A stretch of DNA of 64,000 bases. It comes from Cryptomeria japonica. Taxonomy: Eukaryota > Streptophyta > Pinopsida > Cupressales > Cupressaceae. Positions 1-12,177 of this stretch are shown in pieces; position 1 is the stretch's first letter; each line of letters begins with the position of its first letter. Under the pieces are notes generated by a model. That model was not told the origin of the DNA, did not search any database, and saw only the letters and a program-made list of their open reading frames with translations. The stretch covers positions 914,943,648 to 915,007,647 of the forward strand of contig NC_081414.1 of NCBI RefSeq assembly GCF_030272615.1, given 5' to 3'. The translations under genes were made by a program, and so were the position numbers.

Positions 1-690
1 GGAGATCACATACAACATACAACATACTACATACATTACACCTTCGCATGTAAGAATACAAACATTCTTACAACAAGTTATCAATACTTGTTTACATTAC
101 AAACATTTACATTTACAACATTCTCATTTCTTGGTTAATTCCAAAACCGGGGTTTGACCTAAAGGCAAACCCCTCATCCCTAACCCCCCAATCATCCTCT
201 CTTTTCTGTGTGTAGGTTACAGGTACGCAGCTGTAATTGAAGATCTGGAATCCTTGTGTAGAGACGAACAAATCCCCCTTCGTTTCGCGGATTTTTCGGA
301 GGACCGTGTGCATGCTGGGCGCCATCGTCCCATCAACTTTCACTCAAATTTGTAGAACAGCACCGTCTCGACATTTTACTACTAATTCCAGGTCCACAAC
401 TTCATCCCATATCCCTATCTCTATTTATAAGTGAATCTTTCCTACTTTACATGCATTCCTAGTTCAATCTTTCTATCTACGTTCTTTACAAAAGAGGGTA
501 TCCTTGATGTCTTAACCCTTGAAACTCATATAGAATCCAATCTTGCATTGCGTGGGATTGGATCTTGTAGGTTTCAACCCCTCTTTTGAATGTAAAGTTT
601 CCCCTAAGTGAAAACCATCAACCCTAGTGACTCTCCCTTCTCTCTCCTTGGAGTTGGGGAGGGGAGAACAACTAGGGTTCGATTTTTCCG
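1..690 (+). repeat. Orphan 3' part of a Gypsy-type LTR
   Basis: No gene is visible. Around 150-300 a GGGGTTTGAC block, a pyrimidine-rich stretch and a GGGCGCCAT stretch occur in the same order and style as the U5 part of the LTRs of element C (26800-27180). From 430 to 690 the sequence is pyrimidine-rich with an AACTAGGGTTCG box, as in the ends of long plant LTRs. I read this as the end of a diverged LTR cut by the window edge. The strand is inferred from that resemblance. No second LTR, primer-binding site or target duplication was found. Confidence 0.35.
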
Positions 691-2450
691 CTTTAAAAAA
701 AGTAATGAATAGTGGCCCAAAATTATTGAAAAGGTCAAGAAATAGAACAAGCTCGAGAGTCAAATTCAAAAGACAAAGACATCATATGATCATTGAGCAG
801 TGATCTGAAATGCAAATTATAGCAAGGTATTGTGACTATAAGATAGAAACCATCCTAGGAGCCTCCAATATATCAAAATTTGAGAAAGTAGCAAGCTTAC
901 TGTACAAAGACAATGATCACTATAAAATTGTAATCAAGTTCAAAGAATTGATTTGTGGGAACAAAGGGTTTCATATGGTGATAGAGCAGTCTCATGAAAT
1001 ATCATGACAGTCATAATCATAATCTAAAGAGTAGTCAAATCTTCAAGATAGATTGGTGATAGTGGAGTCATTCATTAATTGTTTTGGACATTTCAAGTTA
1101 TGTTTTCCTAATAGATGGTCAAGTATAGAACAACAACACTTAGAAAATACAGTCTAGAGAGATTGCAGTCTATAGTAAAGCCAGTAGGAAGTCATACCTA
1201 GTACCAAATAAAATGACAGTAATCAAGTCTACTGAGTGAAAAAGAGAAGGGTATAAGTTTCTAAAAGGTCTTTTCAAACCTTAACAACAGATAACACAAT
1301 ATTGTTATAGCATTGTCAAAACCTGACAAGAACAACACCTTATAACCTCAAGAGGCATAGCAGTCATAGGGAAACTCATGTCAAATGTGCAACTCAATAC
1401 AATAAATAATCTTAGTTTGTAGCCCTATAGCATCATAATGCAGTCGTTGACCAAGTATGCATACAAGAAACATCTAGTTCTATTAAGGCACAAGCATAAA
1501 AGTCTGAGGTTATGATAACTAGTCAAAAACATCAAGTACAAAAAGGTTAGTCTAAGTCACTAGAACACAATTTGCAACATGCATTAGGAGTTGTTCTCCT
1601 TACAAATAGTGCAACATTAAAAAGGTATTATCAAAGCTACAACCACAATTCAAAGAGGAAGCTTACAAAGATAGGACAAAGCTAGGTAAAGTCATAAGTC
1701 AAAGCAAATACATGGTTGAAAATCAGTCCAAAATAGTGAGGAAGTGCAACAAATGACATGAGAAGTCTAAAGAAGTATTATACCAATCATGAGTTAAGGA
1801 TTAATGAAGAGATTTTTTGCATCCATGATACAATCCTTAAAAGCATCCATGATATAATTTCAAACACACTTTTTACCGTTCTCTTGGTGATTGTGCCCAA
1901 TTGTGTATGTCTTGCTTATGTATGAAAATGGCATTTTGCAGCTTTCCACTGATGATGTATTTGAGATGTCTTTGATTTAGATATGGCATGAGCTTAGTCG
2001 TAGAGTGAGACTAGGGAGTTGGACCATCTCAACCATGGTGCGCCTGCATATGTATATAGTTTTGTGTATTCATTAAAGATTTTCATTTAAATTTAATCAA
2101 CTAAAGAGCAATATTCATGACTTACAAGTAATAAAAAAAACTTACAAGGATGAGGTATATTCATAACTTTTGCAGTCCCACCTTGGATATCAACACTAGA
2201 AGCAACTCATATTGTTCGTGTACAGATAAGACAATATGGGAGTTCATTATACCCAACAACTTGTGGTGTTGTTGTTCGTGTTGGCTCTATTGGACCCTGC
2301 AATTAAGATTCAATATACATTATTCAATAAGATCAACTATGCAACATAATGAAATATTGAAAAGTGTGTTATCTTGTTGAGCTTTGCTTGGTTTCGAGAA
2401 TAGTTTAATATTCTCTACTTAACAAGGCCAACCACGTGAAGGTGGAAGCT
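691..2450. other. AT-rich intergenic DNA, no gene recognised
   Basis: All frames are broken into short ORFs of at most about 76 codons with no recognisable domain. There is a C-run at about 2462-2471 just past the end. It may be unclassified transposon remains. Nothing here can be called with support. Confidence 0.5.
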
Positions 2451-2721
2451 CATTTGGCCCCTCCCCCCCCCAACATCACTCTAAATTCCCCATTAACATC
2501 TTATAACATGCATTCATTCATTCTTTCTACCATTAATAAAATATAGCATTCATTCATTAATATTACATAATGTTCATTAAGACATAACATTGATTAACAT
2601 TAATTAACATGCAACATTCATCAATATTAATTAACACATATCATCCATAACCATTAATTAGCACATAATTACATTCACTAACACATAAAAATCAGTCATT
2701 ATCAAATAAGTTAGATTACAA

Positions 2722-5507
2722 TCATTTATTTCTTTGTTTTTTCTTTGAAGCTATGAAAAGACTAAGTGGAACATCGGTTTCTTCATCATTTCCCCCCTCT
2801 GCAGATGTTCCACCAACTGCTCGTGATCTCGATGTATGCCTAGTCTTATACTGAGGACGAGGACACTGAATCAAAGGGGGGGTCCTCTGCAATAACAAAG
2901 AAATGGGTTAAATTCAAAAAAAAAAACTATTATTGTTACAAGTATTTCATTAATTTAGAGAACATAATTGTTGTGCTCTTTACCTGATGGGGCCACATCA
3001 CTTTGTGTAGCCTCAACCTCAACATGCTGAACACCCTCTAGATCATCTAGAGTTGAAATACTAAAGGTTACATTAATGCTAAACACTAATTGCAATTATA
3101 TTTGTTTAAAGCAATAACAGTGGTCCTCTTTACCTAAGTGGGAAACATCACGTTCTTGATGTTGTGTAGCCAGATCATGCTCCACTTGCTCACCACTGAC
3201 TACATGCTCTAAAATATTAACAAAAAAGGTTACATTAATTACTACTCTAATTAAAAATTAAGATGTTTAATTGTATTAATAGCTAAATAAATAAATTTTA
3301 ATAGCAAATGAATACCTCCACTACTGGGATGCACATCTAGACCTTCATGTGCAGGTGGTGTTTCACAATTAGCAGGCTGCATTCCAATGACATGCACATT
3401 GTTATCATTGCTTGCTTATTTAAAACAAATATAGTCACTTTATGTTGGAACTCAACATCAATTAGATTATTGGTAAAGTATTCAATTTGAAACAACTTCC
3501 ATTTAGCATATTTACCTGTGTGATGGATGCACTCGAATGTTGTATATGCCCACTCAATTCTCATAGTCGATCAGCCACGGCTGAATAGCCTTGCTGGTAG
3601 GAAATTCTCTTGTCATCTTTTGTGGGCGCTGTATTGAATTCAGAGCCCTACATTTTTACTTGGTACTGTGAATTTTACTTGCATTGTTTGATAAAAAAAA
3701 AACGTTTGCAATTTATTAATATTTTGATGCAATATTTTGTTTACATGAGATACTTACAATTCATGTAGCAAGTTTCATATAACTGCTAGAGCCGAGTTTG
3801 TGTTGCATGTTCTTTTCTTTCCTTTCCTTGGTTGCCTTTGACGTGTCACTCAGTCTATAAAAAGTTTGAAATATGTTAGATTATATAGATATAAAGAGTA
3901 ATTAATTAGTACATAATTACATTCTTAATAGTATCATGTACCTTCTTCTGGTGTCTAATGGTGTATTTCCTTTTTTCCTTTCAATTCTCTCCTTGGCATC
4001 CAAAATTAGGCCCTTCCACTCCCTCTTTGGAATCATGGGGGGACGCTCGTACTTTAGGTTCCTCTCTAAATGGGTCCTGTATTGGTCCCTCACATACTTT
4101 AGATATGTGCCAGATTTTTCAAGGAGCTTGGTTTTGTCATAAGTGTCATTTCCAAACCACTCAACCATTTGGTTTATTAATTCATCTTTTAACCTTTTTT
4201 CTTGGTCATTCCACCTTTTAAAGAAAAAACAAACCTATTAGATTTAGAAATAAACTGAAGCTACATTTATTACACTTCAAGAATGGATCAAAGGAAAACT
4301 ATTCTAGCAATGATATGAAATCAAAAGTGGATTAGGGTTAGTTCACATATGATGTACCACCTTTTACGTATGGTGGGCCCAAATATCTGCAATGCAATGT
4401 CACTAAGATGTTTATAGAAAATATCATTGCCTACAAAAAATTCATGGGATCATTAGTCCAAAACAAGTGATTATAAAGTAAATTACAATTAGAGTATATA
4501 TAATAATAATTTTAAATTACCTGGAACCTTTTGTATCTTTAAGGGAATCATTTCTTCGTCACTCACCACCAATGTGGCCTGCAATGTTCCCGTACTAGCA
4601 ATACGAGAAGATCCAGGGAATGATGGTATGTTATCAGCAGTAGTCGCCTCTGGCACATCCTCATGTGCATTTCCTCCTTCAAAAAATGAATCCACTATGA
4701 AATGGCATTATAATTAAAGAAAGAATGCTTGAAGGGAAATAAACACATGACAAAAGATAGAGAAAAAGAGGGATATACCAACAGTGGGTGGGCCAATATG
4801 ACGTGCACTAGAGGATGTTTGCATGCTACGTGTTGCCAAAATTGTAGTTGGCAATACAAGTGAGGGTAACCTCTGATGAGGCGGCCACGACATTTGCACA
4901 GTAACATTGGCAGCACCTAAAGAATAATATATTAAATATATCAAACATTAAATATATGAAAAGTGCAAGAATTGTAAACAAGGATGAACCTTTATTTTAA
5001 AAATTGACAGTATCAAGTATGATGTGTTTTGGGTACTTAGAGTGATAAGCCAAGCAAGTGATAATACAAGAAAATCATCATCACCTGAAGATCCCGCAAC
5101 ACCCTAATCGTGGGAACAACTTTGATGAGGGTGGATAAATTGCTGTAAAAACAATACGTACATATTTTAGTTAATGACATAAAAGAGAATAAAATATAAA
5201 CCATTATTGAACTTTTGTTATAATTAAAGCTTTCATTACTACTTACTTGCAAGTTTTCTATTGTTTGAAGCAATAGTTCCACCCTCTCTCGTATCTCATC
5301 AGTGATAGGATGTATGGCTGCCAAAGTAACAATCTCTTTTCTAATTTTTATAAGAGGCATTTTAAAGAATTTCATAAGGTGTGTGGGATCTTCAAGGTCA
5401 TCATCGCTTAAGCCTAATGATTCCATATCCCTAGAAAGGTGCTCAAGTACTGTAACTCCCTTTCCCTTTCCCCGAACATCCGTTTGTGTCAAGAATATCA
5501 TTAACAA
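2722..5507 (-). pseudogene. TnpA/Transposase_24-like second ORF of the CACTA element, broken
   Basis: This is a multi-exon relic. Supported exons, 5' to 3', lie near 5507-5250, 4916-4714, 4695-4500, 4214-3942, 3855-3740, 3640-3520, 3420-3310, 3210-3145, 3045-2990 and 2886-2722. Several have GT/AG borders with matching phase. The exon at 4214-3942 encodes a basic Trp-rich block with YVRDQYR and PKREWKGLI. The next exon encodes LSDTSKATKERKEKN, like the helix and Lys/Asn-rich motif of plant Transposase_24 (Ptta/En/Spm) proteins. The first exon holds an acidic coiled segment. The last exon is basic (SKKKQRNK) and ends at 2722. Defects seen are TGA codons in the 3855-3740 and 3640-3520 exons and an apparent one-base gain in a C-run near 2876. 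In CACTA elements this protein binds subterminal repeats. The family call is by motif memory and moderately sure. Confidence 0.6.
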
Positions 5508-5596
5508 TTACAAAATTAGTATAAATCACTAAAAAAAGAGCATAATAATGTAACAGTTTGCTTCTATCTAATTTGTACAATTACAATGAGGTTTAT

Positions 5597-6804
5597 CTAC
5601 TCGGTAGAAGTGTCGCAAGCTACATCTCTGTCTGCGATATGTGATGGATCCAGGTCAGCCTGTGACAAAGAAAAAATATAAAAAAATGTTAGAGAAATTA
5701 AACCAATAGACTTAGCAAAAAAACTTCATAATAAAATTGTATATTGGATTCATTAATTGGAGGTTGGTTAATTTAAATGGTATATAGTATGTACCACCCC
5801 CATGATATTAACTTTGTTTGTATCTATATGATTCAAACTGTAATCGATTAGAAGCTCTTCGCCTGCACTTATTGATTTTATCACATATACAAATACACGA
5901 TTTCCCTCGTGTGCCTCAAATCTGCAATTGGGTTGTTTATTAGTTGACCTAGGTCACATACTATTTATAAAACCTGCAATATTCCTTGTTGCTTTTGGCC
6001 GACCATCAATGTATACAACCACTCATTTACTTTGATCATTATCTTTCTGTTTTATATAATTTGCTAATAGTGCATAACTATGCACACTATTTTTATATTT
6101 AACAATCTGCATCCAATTATTGTAATTGTAACAAGGTCCAACAAACTCCATCAATTTTGCAACTCTATTGTAACAAACCTTTATGCCGTCCATGGAAAAT
6201 AAGCCTAAACCATGTAACGATGAAGGTGCTATGCGATATATCCTATCATTAACACAAAAATCGATGTTTATTGGAGGAATTTCCTTGGGCACCCATTATT
6301 TTTGTAGATGTCTGTACCTCAATGGCACCTCAATGTCACCTTTGGTCTCATCATCATAAGAACATGACCCCCCTTGAGCAAGGAAAAATTTCATGCATTT
6401 ATTGAATTTTCTTCTAATCTTTTGACCTCGTGTTGATCTCCCTATTGTAGACCTACTACATGTGTCACTGTCATTTTCTATTACTGCATTTTCCTCACTC
6501 GATGAAGATAGATATGACAAATACCTATTTGGGGGTACCTGCACTCCATGAAATGAGAGAGTTAATTGGTAATGAGAGAGAAATTTTGCAAATGAGGGTA
6601 ATGTTGATGAAAAAGTTAGCCCTAAAGTTGATTTTGGGATGAAAATTGGAATAAGTCCAACCAGGGCCTCAAGTGTTGATAACTATATTAGATTTGCTGC
6701 TAATGTTGAGGTTTGAAAAACTGAAGAAGTTTGTTTTCCAAGTAATTTAAAAAAAATAATCTGTTTCTATAGGGTGTATTAACTAGTTATACCTGTCCAT
6801 CCAT
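5597..6804 (-). pseudogene. SET-domain protein relic inside the CACTA element
   Basis: One frame runs from about 6538 to 5798 and shows the SET-domain motifs in order: HGLGLF, then LMEFVG, VYIDG, RNIAGFINS, QPNCRFEAHEG and GEELLIDY. SET domains transfer methyl groups from S-adenosylmethionine to protein lysines. The last motif, including its tyrosine, is present. The usual NH of the NHS motif reads NS. A short first exon with ATG at 6804-6802 joins in phase across GT/AG, and a last exon at 5659-5597 joins in phase across GT/AG and ends in TAG. Three in-frame stops break the frame: TAA at 6298-6296, TGA at 6025-6023 and TGA at 5956-5954. No pre-SET or post-SET cysteine cluster is seen. Transposase on one side and TnpA-like exons on the other, all on the same strand, argue that it belongs to the transposon. 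It could instead be an unrelated gene fragment captured by the element. Confidence 0.8.
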
Positions 6805-6949
6805 GAGACTGTGCAAGATCCTCGTCAAAGGGGTTCAAGGTCCTATACAATGTAATTCAATTATCTTATGTTAGCTAAAAATTACATAGTACACAACATG
6901 AACAACATGAACTTTGTAGACAAAAAGAGTATTAAATAATAAAAAGATG

Positions 6950-7620
6950 TTGTCATCAAAATCATTGTAAATTTTTTAATTCCTTACCTTTACTTTATGT
7001 AGACTATGTAGGATTCTCAACTAAATGGCTGATGATGTCTGTAGTCAATGACCCGTTCCCACCAAGGGTGACAACATCACACAGGGACTATGCTTGAAAT
7101 CAACACCATCAATTGAGCATCATAAGCATTACTACATTTGTAAGTTGATAAACAATAAATACATATGTATCATAAGCATCAGAAGCATCACATGATGTGT
7201 CATCATATATGTAATTGAGCATCACAATTAGCATCACATATCATGTGTCATCATAAACATCATAAACATGTAATCCATCACATATGTATCATAAATCACC
7301 ATCCATCACATAGGTAATAAACAATCCACGTTCTATAAATAAACACAAAGTTCAAAAAATGCCACATGCATCATCATAAATATGTGATCCATCACATATG
7401 TATTTTAAATCAACATCCATCACATAGCTAATAAACAATCCAATTTCCATAAATAAACACAGTTTAAAAATTATCACATAAATAGTCATTCTCCCTATCT
7501 CCATCTCCATATTAAAAGGTGCATCATGAATTAATTATGTAATGGTATTAGAATTCAAAACATAATGAATTAATTATGTGAAAAAAAATCTATCAAGAAG
7601 TCAATATTAAATAGATAATA
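6950..7620. repeat. AT-rich spacer with tandem repeats of about 110 bp
   Basis: Two imperfect direct copies, about 7261-7345 and 7373-7470, share ATCCATCACATATGTAT, CATCCATCACATAG and TAATAAACAATCCA blocks. Shorter ATCACATATG/CATAAGCAT words recur upstream from 7080. The stretch lies between the SET relic and the 3' end of the transposase. Such clustered short repeats may be TnpA binding sites, but that is inference. Confidence 0.55.
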
Positions 7621-7683
7621 TACTAATCACATACCTCATACATTTCATTCTTCATCATCATGAACATCAAGGTCATCGTCGCC

Positions 7684-7685
7684 AA

Positions 7686-7743
<58 letters not shown>

Positions 7744-7856
7744 GTCATCATCATCATCATCATCAAAGTCTTCACCATCATCATCACCATCATCACCATC
7801 ACCATCACCATCACCATCACCATCACCATCACCATCACCATCACCATCACCATCAC

Positions 7857-7892
<36 letters not shown>
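7684..7892. repeat. (CAT)n / (CATCAC)n microsatellite
   Basis: An almost pure CAT trinucleotide tract contains an inner CACCAT hexanucleotide tract at about 7790-7860. It lies just past the acidic C-terminal tail of the CACTA transposase. It creates long artefactual poly-Met and poly-Ile reading frames on the two strands. Confidence 0.95.
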
Positions 7893-7905
7893 TGTCATTG
7901 AGAAA

Positions 7906-10900
7906 CTATCGATCATGATCATCATCCACCTCATCTTCTACTTCTTTGATATCTTCTTCTTTGGTATCTTCTTCTTCCATCATATTATACTTTATTAGCC
8001 TTCCTCTTGGATCATGTCTAACAACAAATGACCAACCCGGTTTATGTGGAACCTCTGAGTAAAATACTTGCTCACATTGGCTTGGAAGAACATAGTGCTC
8101 ATCCCCAACTGGTTCAAATGACCTTGCATTTAGCATTATAAAACCATTATCATGTTCAATAACAGTTCTATCAGGATCATTTTTATTCAATCGTAGCCTA
8201 TACCATTTGACGACAAACAAAACTAATTTGAAGGAATTAATGTCACACTCAAGTATATCATCCAAAATGCCATAGTATCGATTTTGAGACTGTTGAGGAT
8301 GTATTTCATTTCTTGATGAAATATTTGTCACCTCAAAGACTGTAGTGATGCCAGAATCACAAGTTTTCTTCGTGTCATCCAACTTTTTAATGTGAAATTT
8401 ATGACCATTGCAGCACATAGCGTTGTGGTGTTTGACCTGCGATATGTCAAACATGTAAAATTTATTGCATTGTGAGTTGATAAACATACGGGTGATGAAT
8501 AAATTTATACATACTTGTTTATGTCTTAAACCATATGCTAAATCTTTTTTCCTTTGCATAACATTGGAATCTCCATTATGATGTGCTTCTTTAACCAATG
8601 AAGCCACACCTTCCCATGTTAACGTGCGTCCAGAATGTTAACAACGTTCAATCCATACCGTCATCCAATCAAGATTGTTTGCAATATATAAATGTAGTGC
8701 ATCCCACTCTCGACAAACTGTACAAAAAATAAATAGACGTCTTACAATCAATTTATTTTGAAGATTAAGAATTAATTAACTACAATAACATCTTATAATT
8801 ACCTCTCACTTTCCTCAATCTACCTTTCCCCATAAAGTACTCCCCTTCAAATTTTTTAATGGTGTTGGGATCCCAAATGTGATCCACGTGGATCTTTGCT
8901 ACAAACTTAGGAAGATATTCAGAAATGTACACCATAGTCTGGTATACTTGGTGTATGAGGTAGTGTTCTTGTGCATTGAAAAGAGCTAGAGGTAGACACT
9001 TTTGTATTTCACACATTAAATGAGGAATTTTTCTCTTCCAATATTTTATATCATCTTTATTGATTTCTTTACATGACAACCACCTACAAGGTATTCAAGA
9101 CGCAAAAAAATATATTACATAACAAGTAAAACAAATCACAAATATAATATATATACAATGAGCTAAACAAATATCACTACTTACCTCATGTATTTTCCAA
9201 GATCATATAAGACTTGCTTGACATTATTGTCGAAGTCGTCTGGGAGAGATAGAGGTAGAACGTACTGCAACAATTATAAAATTATCTTTTCATTTTTTTG
9301 TAACATAATGAAAAGTACACGTACACACAGTACTTAAATACATACTAAAAACACAAGAGTTTGAATTACCTTAATGAAGGTATTCCAATCATGCATTTTC
9401 ATCCCTGGCCCAGATTTACTTTTCTTTGATATGAGATTGTTTATGTTCATAGCAAATCCTGTGGGAAATCGAATTTTTTGTATGACTTCTTTTATAGCAT
9501 TGCTTTGCTGGTCCGTTAATAACCAAGGAAGCTCACTTATATTATTTTGGTCTCCATGGCTATTTGATTGAATGACATTTATCATTGCATGATTGGAATC
9601 CTGAATGTCACTACATATTTTAACAATTTTTTCTTTGTCACGCCTTCCATCCAATATTTTCCATATTGTCTCTATTATATTCTTTCCAATATGCATACTA
9701 TCAAAGAAATGAACAATTTGTAACTACTCATAGTAGGGAAACATACTAAATTATCGGGGATAACTTTTTAGTCCCTTAGGAAGGTGGTCATTTATGCCTT
9801 CACAACCTTCATGATCATCAATCACATCATCAGTAAATAAAACAAAGTCAAAAAGATATTTTATGACAAACCAATAGATGGAATGGCATTACCTTGATGA
9901 TTAATTCTATTATATTCCAACTTCCATAGGTGAGGTGTCATTCTTCGTGGCTTTGATGTATTTTCTTCTTTCCCATTGAAAAGATGTTTTTTAGTATTTC
10001 GATACTTATGATTTTTGTGGAGAAAGTGCCTATACTCATCAAACACCCGCTTTCCTAAACTTTTTGAATGACAAGATTTTATCTTTGGACAACAAACAGG
10101 ACATGCAAATTTTCCCTTTGTTTGAAGACCTACAAGGTAATGTATAATTGGATTAAATATGATAATTTTTTGAATTATAATGTTCATGCACAACTTAAAC
10201 ACTATAACATACCACAAAAATGTGTTAGCCCCGGGGCATCGTGTATTGTCCATAGAAGCATCGCATGGAATTGAAATTGTCTTTGTTGTATTGGTCTAGA
10301 GACATCATACATAGTGACACCATTCCATAACTCCAGCAACTCGTCGATAAAAGGCTCAATATATACATTCATATCTTCAACTTGGTACTTACCTAATCGA
10401 ATGAACAAAAACATTACATAATTATTATGACCATTTTATTGCAATATTTATAATTAAATTTAGACAACTATATTTAAATGATAAAATACCTGGAACAATC
10501 ATTGCCAACATTATGTGCTCCCTCTTTATTGACATCCATGGAGGAATGTTATTGTTGATAACAAAAACAAGCCACATTGAGTAAACAGATCTCATCTCTC
10601 CAAATGGATTGACACCGTCTGCTGCCAATGAAAGCTTGAGATTACAAGGTTTTTCTTTAAAGTGTGGCCACTTTTCCTCTATGTCCATAAATGCCGAACC
10701 ATCCGCAAGCATTCAAATAATGTCATCTTGACTTCTATTGCATGCATGGTAATCCATAAATTGTGCCAAGCTAGTGCACTTGAATAATCGTTGCATATGT
10801 GGAATAATGGGAATATATCGAAGAACCTTGTGAGGAACCCTTTTTGTTATTTGATCTGTTCAATATCTACTAATATGACATTCAGGGCATTCAATTCCAA

Positions 10901-11812
10901 ATTCATGTTGTTTGTGATATATAATATGATCATTGGGACAAGTATCTATTGCTTAATACTCCATTTCGATATCTTTCATAACCGCAGATAATTCTCGGTA
11001 TGAGCGAGGTAGAATATTTGATGGTGGTAACAAAAACTCACCTATCAATCTACAACAAAAAAATATAATTTGTTATAATAAAGAATATTAATGGTACAAC
11101 ATGATTCACAATTTATTATGACATATATGACATACCTTAACATACGTGACATTGTTATGTTGGATAAACCATTCATAACCTTCAAGTTCACCAACAACAA
11201 TACAATGGAGAGAAGGGTTTCCTGCGAGCCTTCGTAAAGGGCCTTAGATGCCTTCTCAAGTAGAGGGACATCATGAGCAACATCAAGGTCATCTTCATCA
11301 TCATGATCAGTTGCGCAAGTACTAAATGATTCATGGATCAATGTATTTGTACCATCATCTTCAATTGTGTTTTCTGTCTCATGATCATCATCTTCCATGG
11401 GATCATTATCTTCAGCTTCGATTTTCACACCTTCATGTTCGTCCACTTCAAAAACCATATTCTCAGGGTTGTGTTGATCCATACCATGTGCTCTAGGGTG
11501 CTCGACCTATATAAAATTGATAAACATAAATAAATCATGATCATGATCTCATCATCACATGATTTATTATGTATATAAATTGTCAAAACGATATAATGAA
11601 AAACTTACCAATGGATGATAATCATGTCCACCTTCAATGTGATCATGCAGCCTAAAATGTTTCTTCGTTGTTTTGATTAGAAGTCTTCTAGTCTTTAACC
11701 CCTTACAAATTTTGCACGGACAATAACATTTTCCATCACCTTTTATTTTCAAGTTAGACCACAATCTAGCAATTGTCTCCTTATTTTGTTGTTCGTTGAT
11801 ATTGTTTGACAT
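7906..11812 (-). pseudogene. CACTA TnpD-type transposase (Transposase_21, DUF4218, DUF4216), broken
   Basis: This is the catalytic transposase for cut-and-paste movement of the element. Exons read on the minus strand, most with matching GT/AG phase: 11812-11609, 11506-11136, 11049-10490, 10392-10213, 10129-9893, about 9820-9370, about 9265-9186, about 9087-8803, about 8720-8530 and about 8437-7906. In order they show the N-terminal transposase-associated zinc-like motif (CPCKICKG), a Leu-rich block, TCPNDHIIY with a CPEC pair, VLRYIPIIPHMQRLF, ADGSAF, SLAADGVNPFG, IDELLELW, KGKFACPVCCP with EYRHFLHKNHKYR, MHIGKN, a DUF4218-like block, then DUF4216 (YYGILDDILE, PGWSFVV) and an acidic tail. Breaks seen are three stops in exon 3, two before MHIGKN and one before the DUF4216 exons. 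Frame and gene order are otherwise preserved, so decay is mainly by point mutation. Confidence 0.9.
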
Positions 11813-12177
11813 GGTCTTTATTCACAGGCAAGAAAATTGGGCTATAGAACTAGTTATATAGAAGTTGAAATGTTAGTTATGAAATCAAGTTTCAATATAA
11901 TATACCGAATCAAATTACTTGAAAATAGAAATTATCATCATTAAACAAAGCATCTTATTGAAGTTAGATTTCTAGTTTGCTTATGGTACATCACACAACA
12001 TGGAAAACAAGAAATAATCAATAAATAACAGGATTCATTGATCTAGTATTATCACAATTTGCACTTGGCCTTCAATATTTTCTCCTCCTAACACTGTTTA
12101 TCCATTACCTGTCAAGTACAGAACTCTAAAACCCGTGGCTATTAAAATACATAAGACAACATTGTAGCATCTTATAA
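11813..12177. other. Short AT-rich spacer, no feature
   Basis: This lies upstream of the CACTA transposase start and downstream of the CWC22 relic's coding end. No promoter box, terminal inverted repeat or poly(T) run (the expected trace of a minus-strand retrocopy's tail) could be identified. It may include CWC22 3' UTR. Confidence 0.4.

Larger units (their letters stand above)
2450..11820 (-). mobile_element. Decayed CACTA (En/Spm) DNA transposon carrying a SET-domain ORF
   Basis: Two modules typical of CACTA elements lie on the minus strand: a TnpD-type transposase relic (7906-11812) and a TnpA/Transposase_24-like relic (2722-5507). A SET-domain relic (5597-6804) lies between them on the same strand. 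The outer limits are estimates. I looked for CACTA-type terminal inverted repeats and a 3-bp target duplication near 2150-2700 and 11820-12180 and found no convincing pair, so the ends may be lost or further out. The CWC22 relic upstream at 12.2-14.2 kb could be captured cargo or an unrelated neighbour. Confidence 0.75.

Noticed and set aside
2160-2700. CACTAGAAG (about 2194) and CACTAACAC (about 2675) as left terminus of the CACTA element
   Set aside because: No matching inverted copy ending in TAGTG and no 3-bp target duplication were found on the right side.
7684-7892. Regular repeat array that might suggest a CRISPR
   Set aside because: It is a simple trinucleotide/hexanucleotide microsatellite with no spacers, in a plant genome.
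7623-7998. Poly-Met and poly-Ile ORFs on both strands
   Set aside because: They are reading frames through a (CAT)n/(CATCAC)n microsatellite, not genes.
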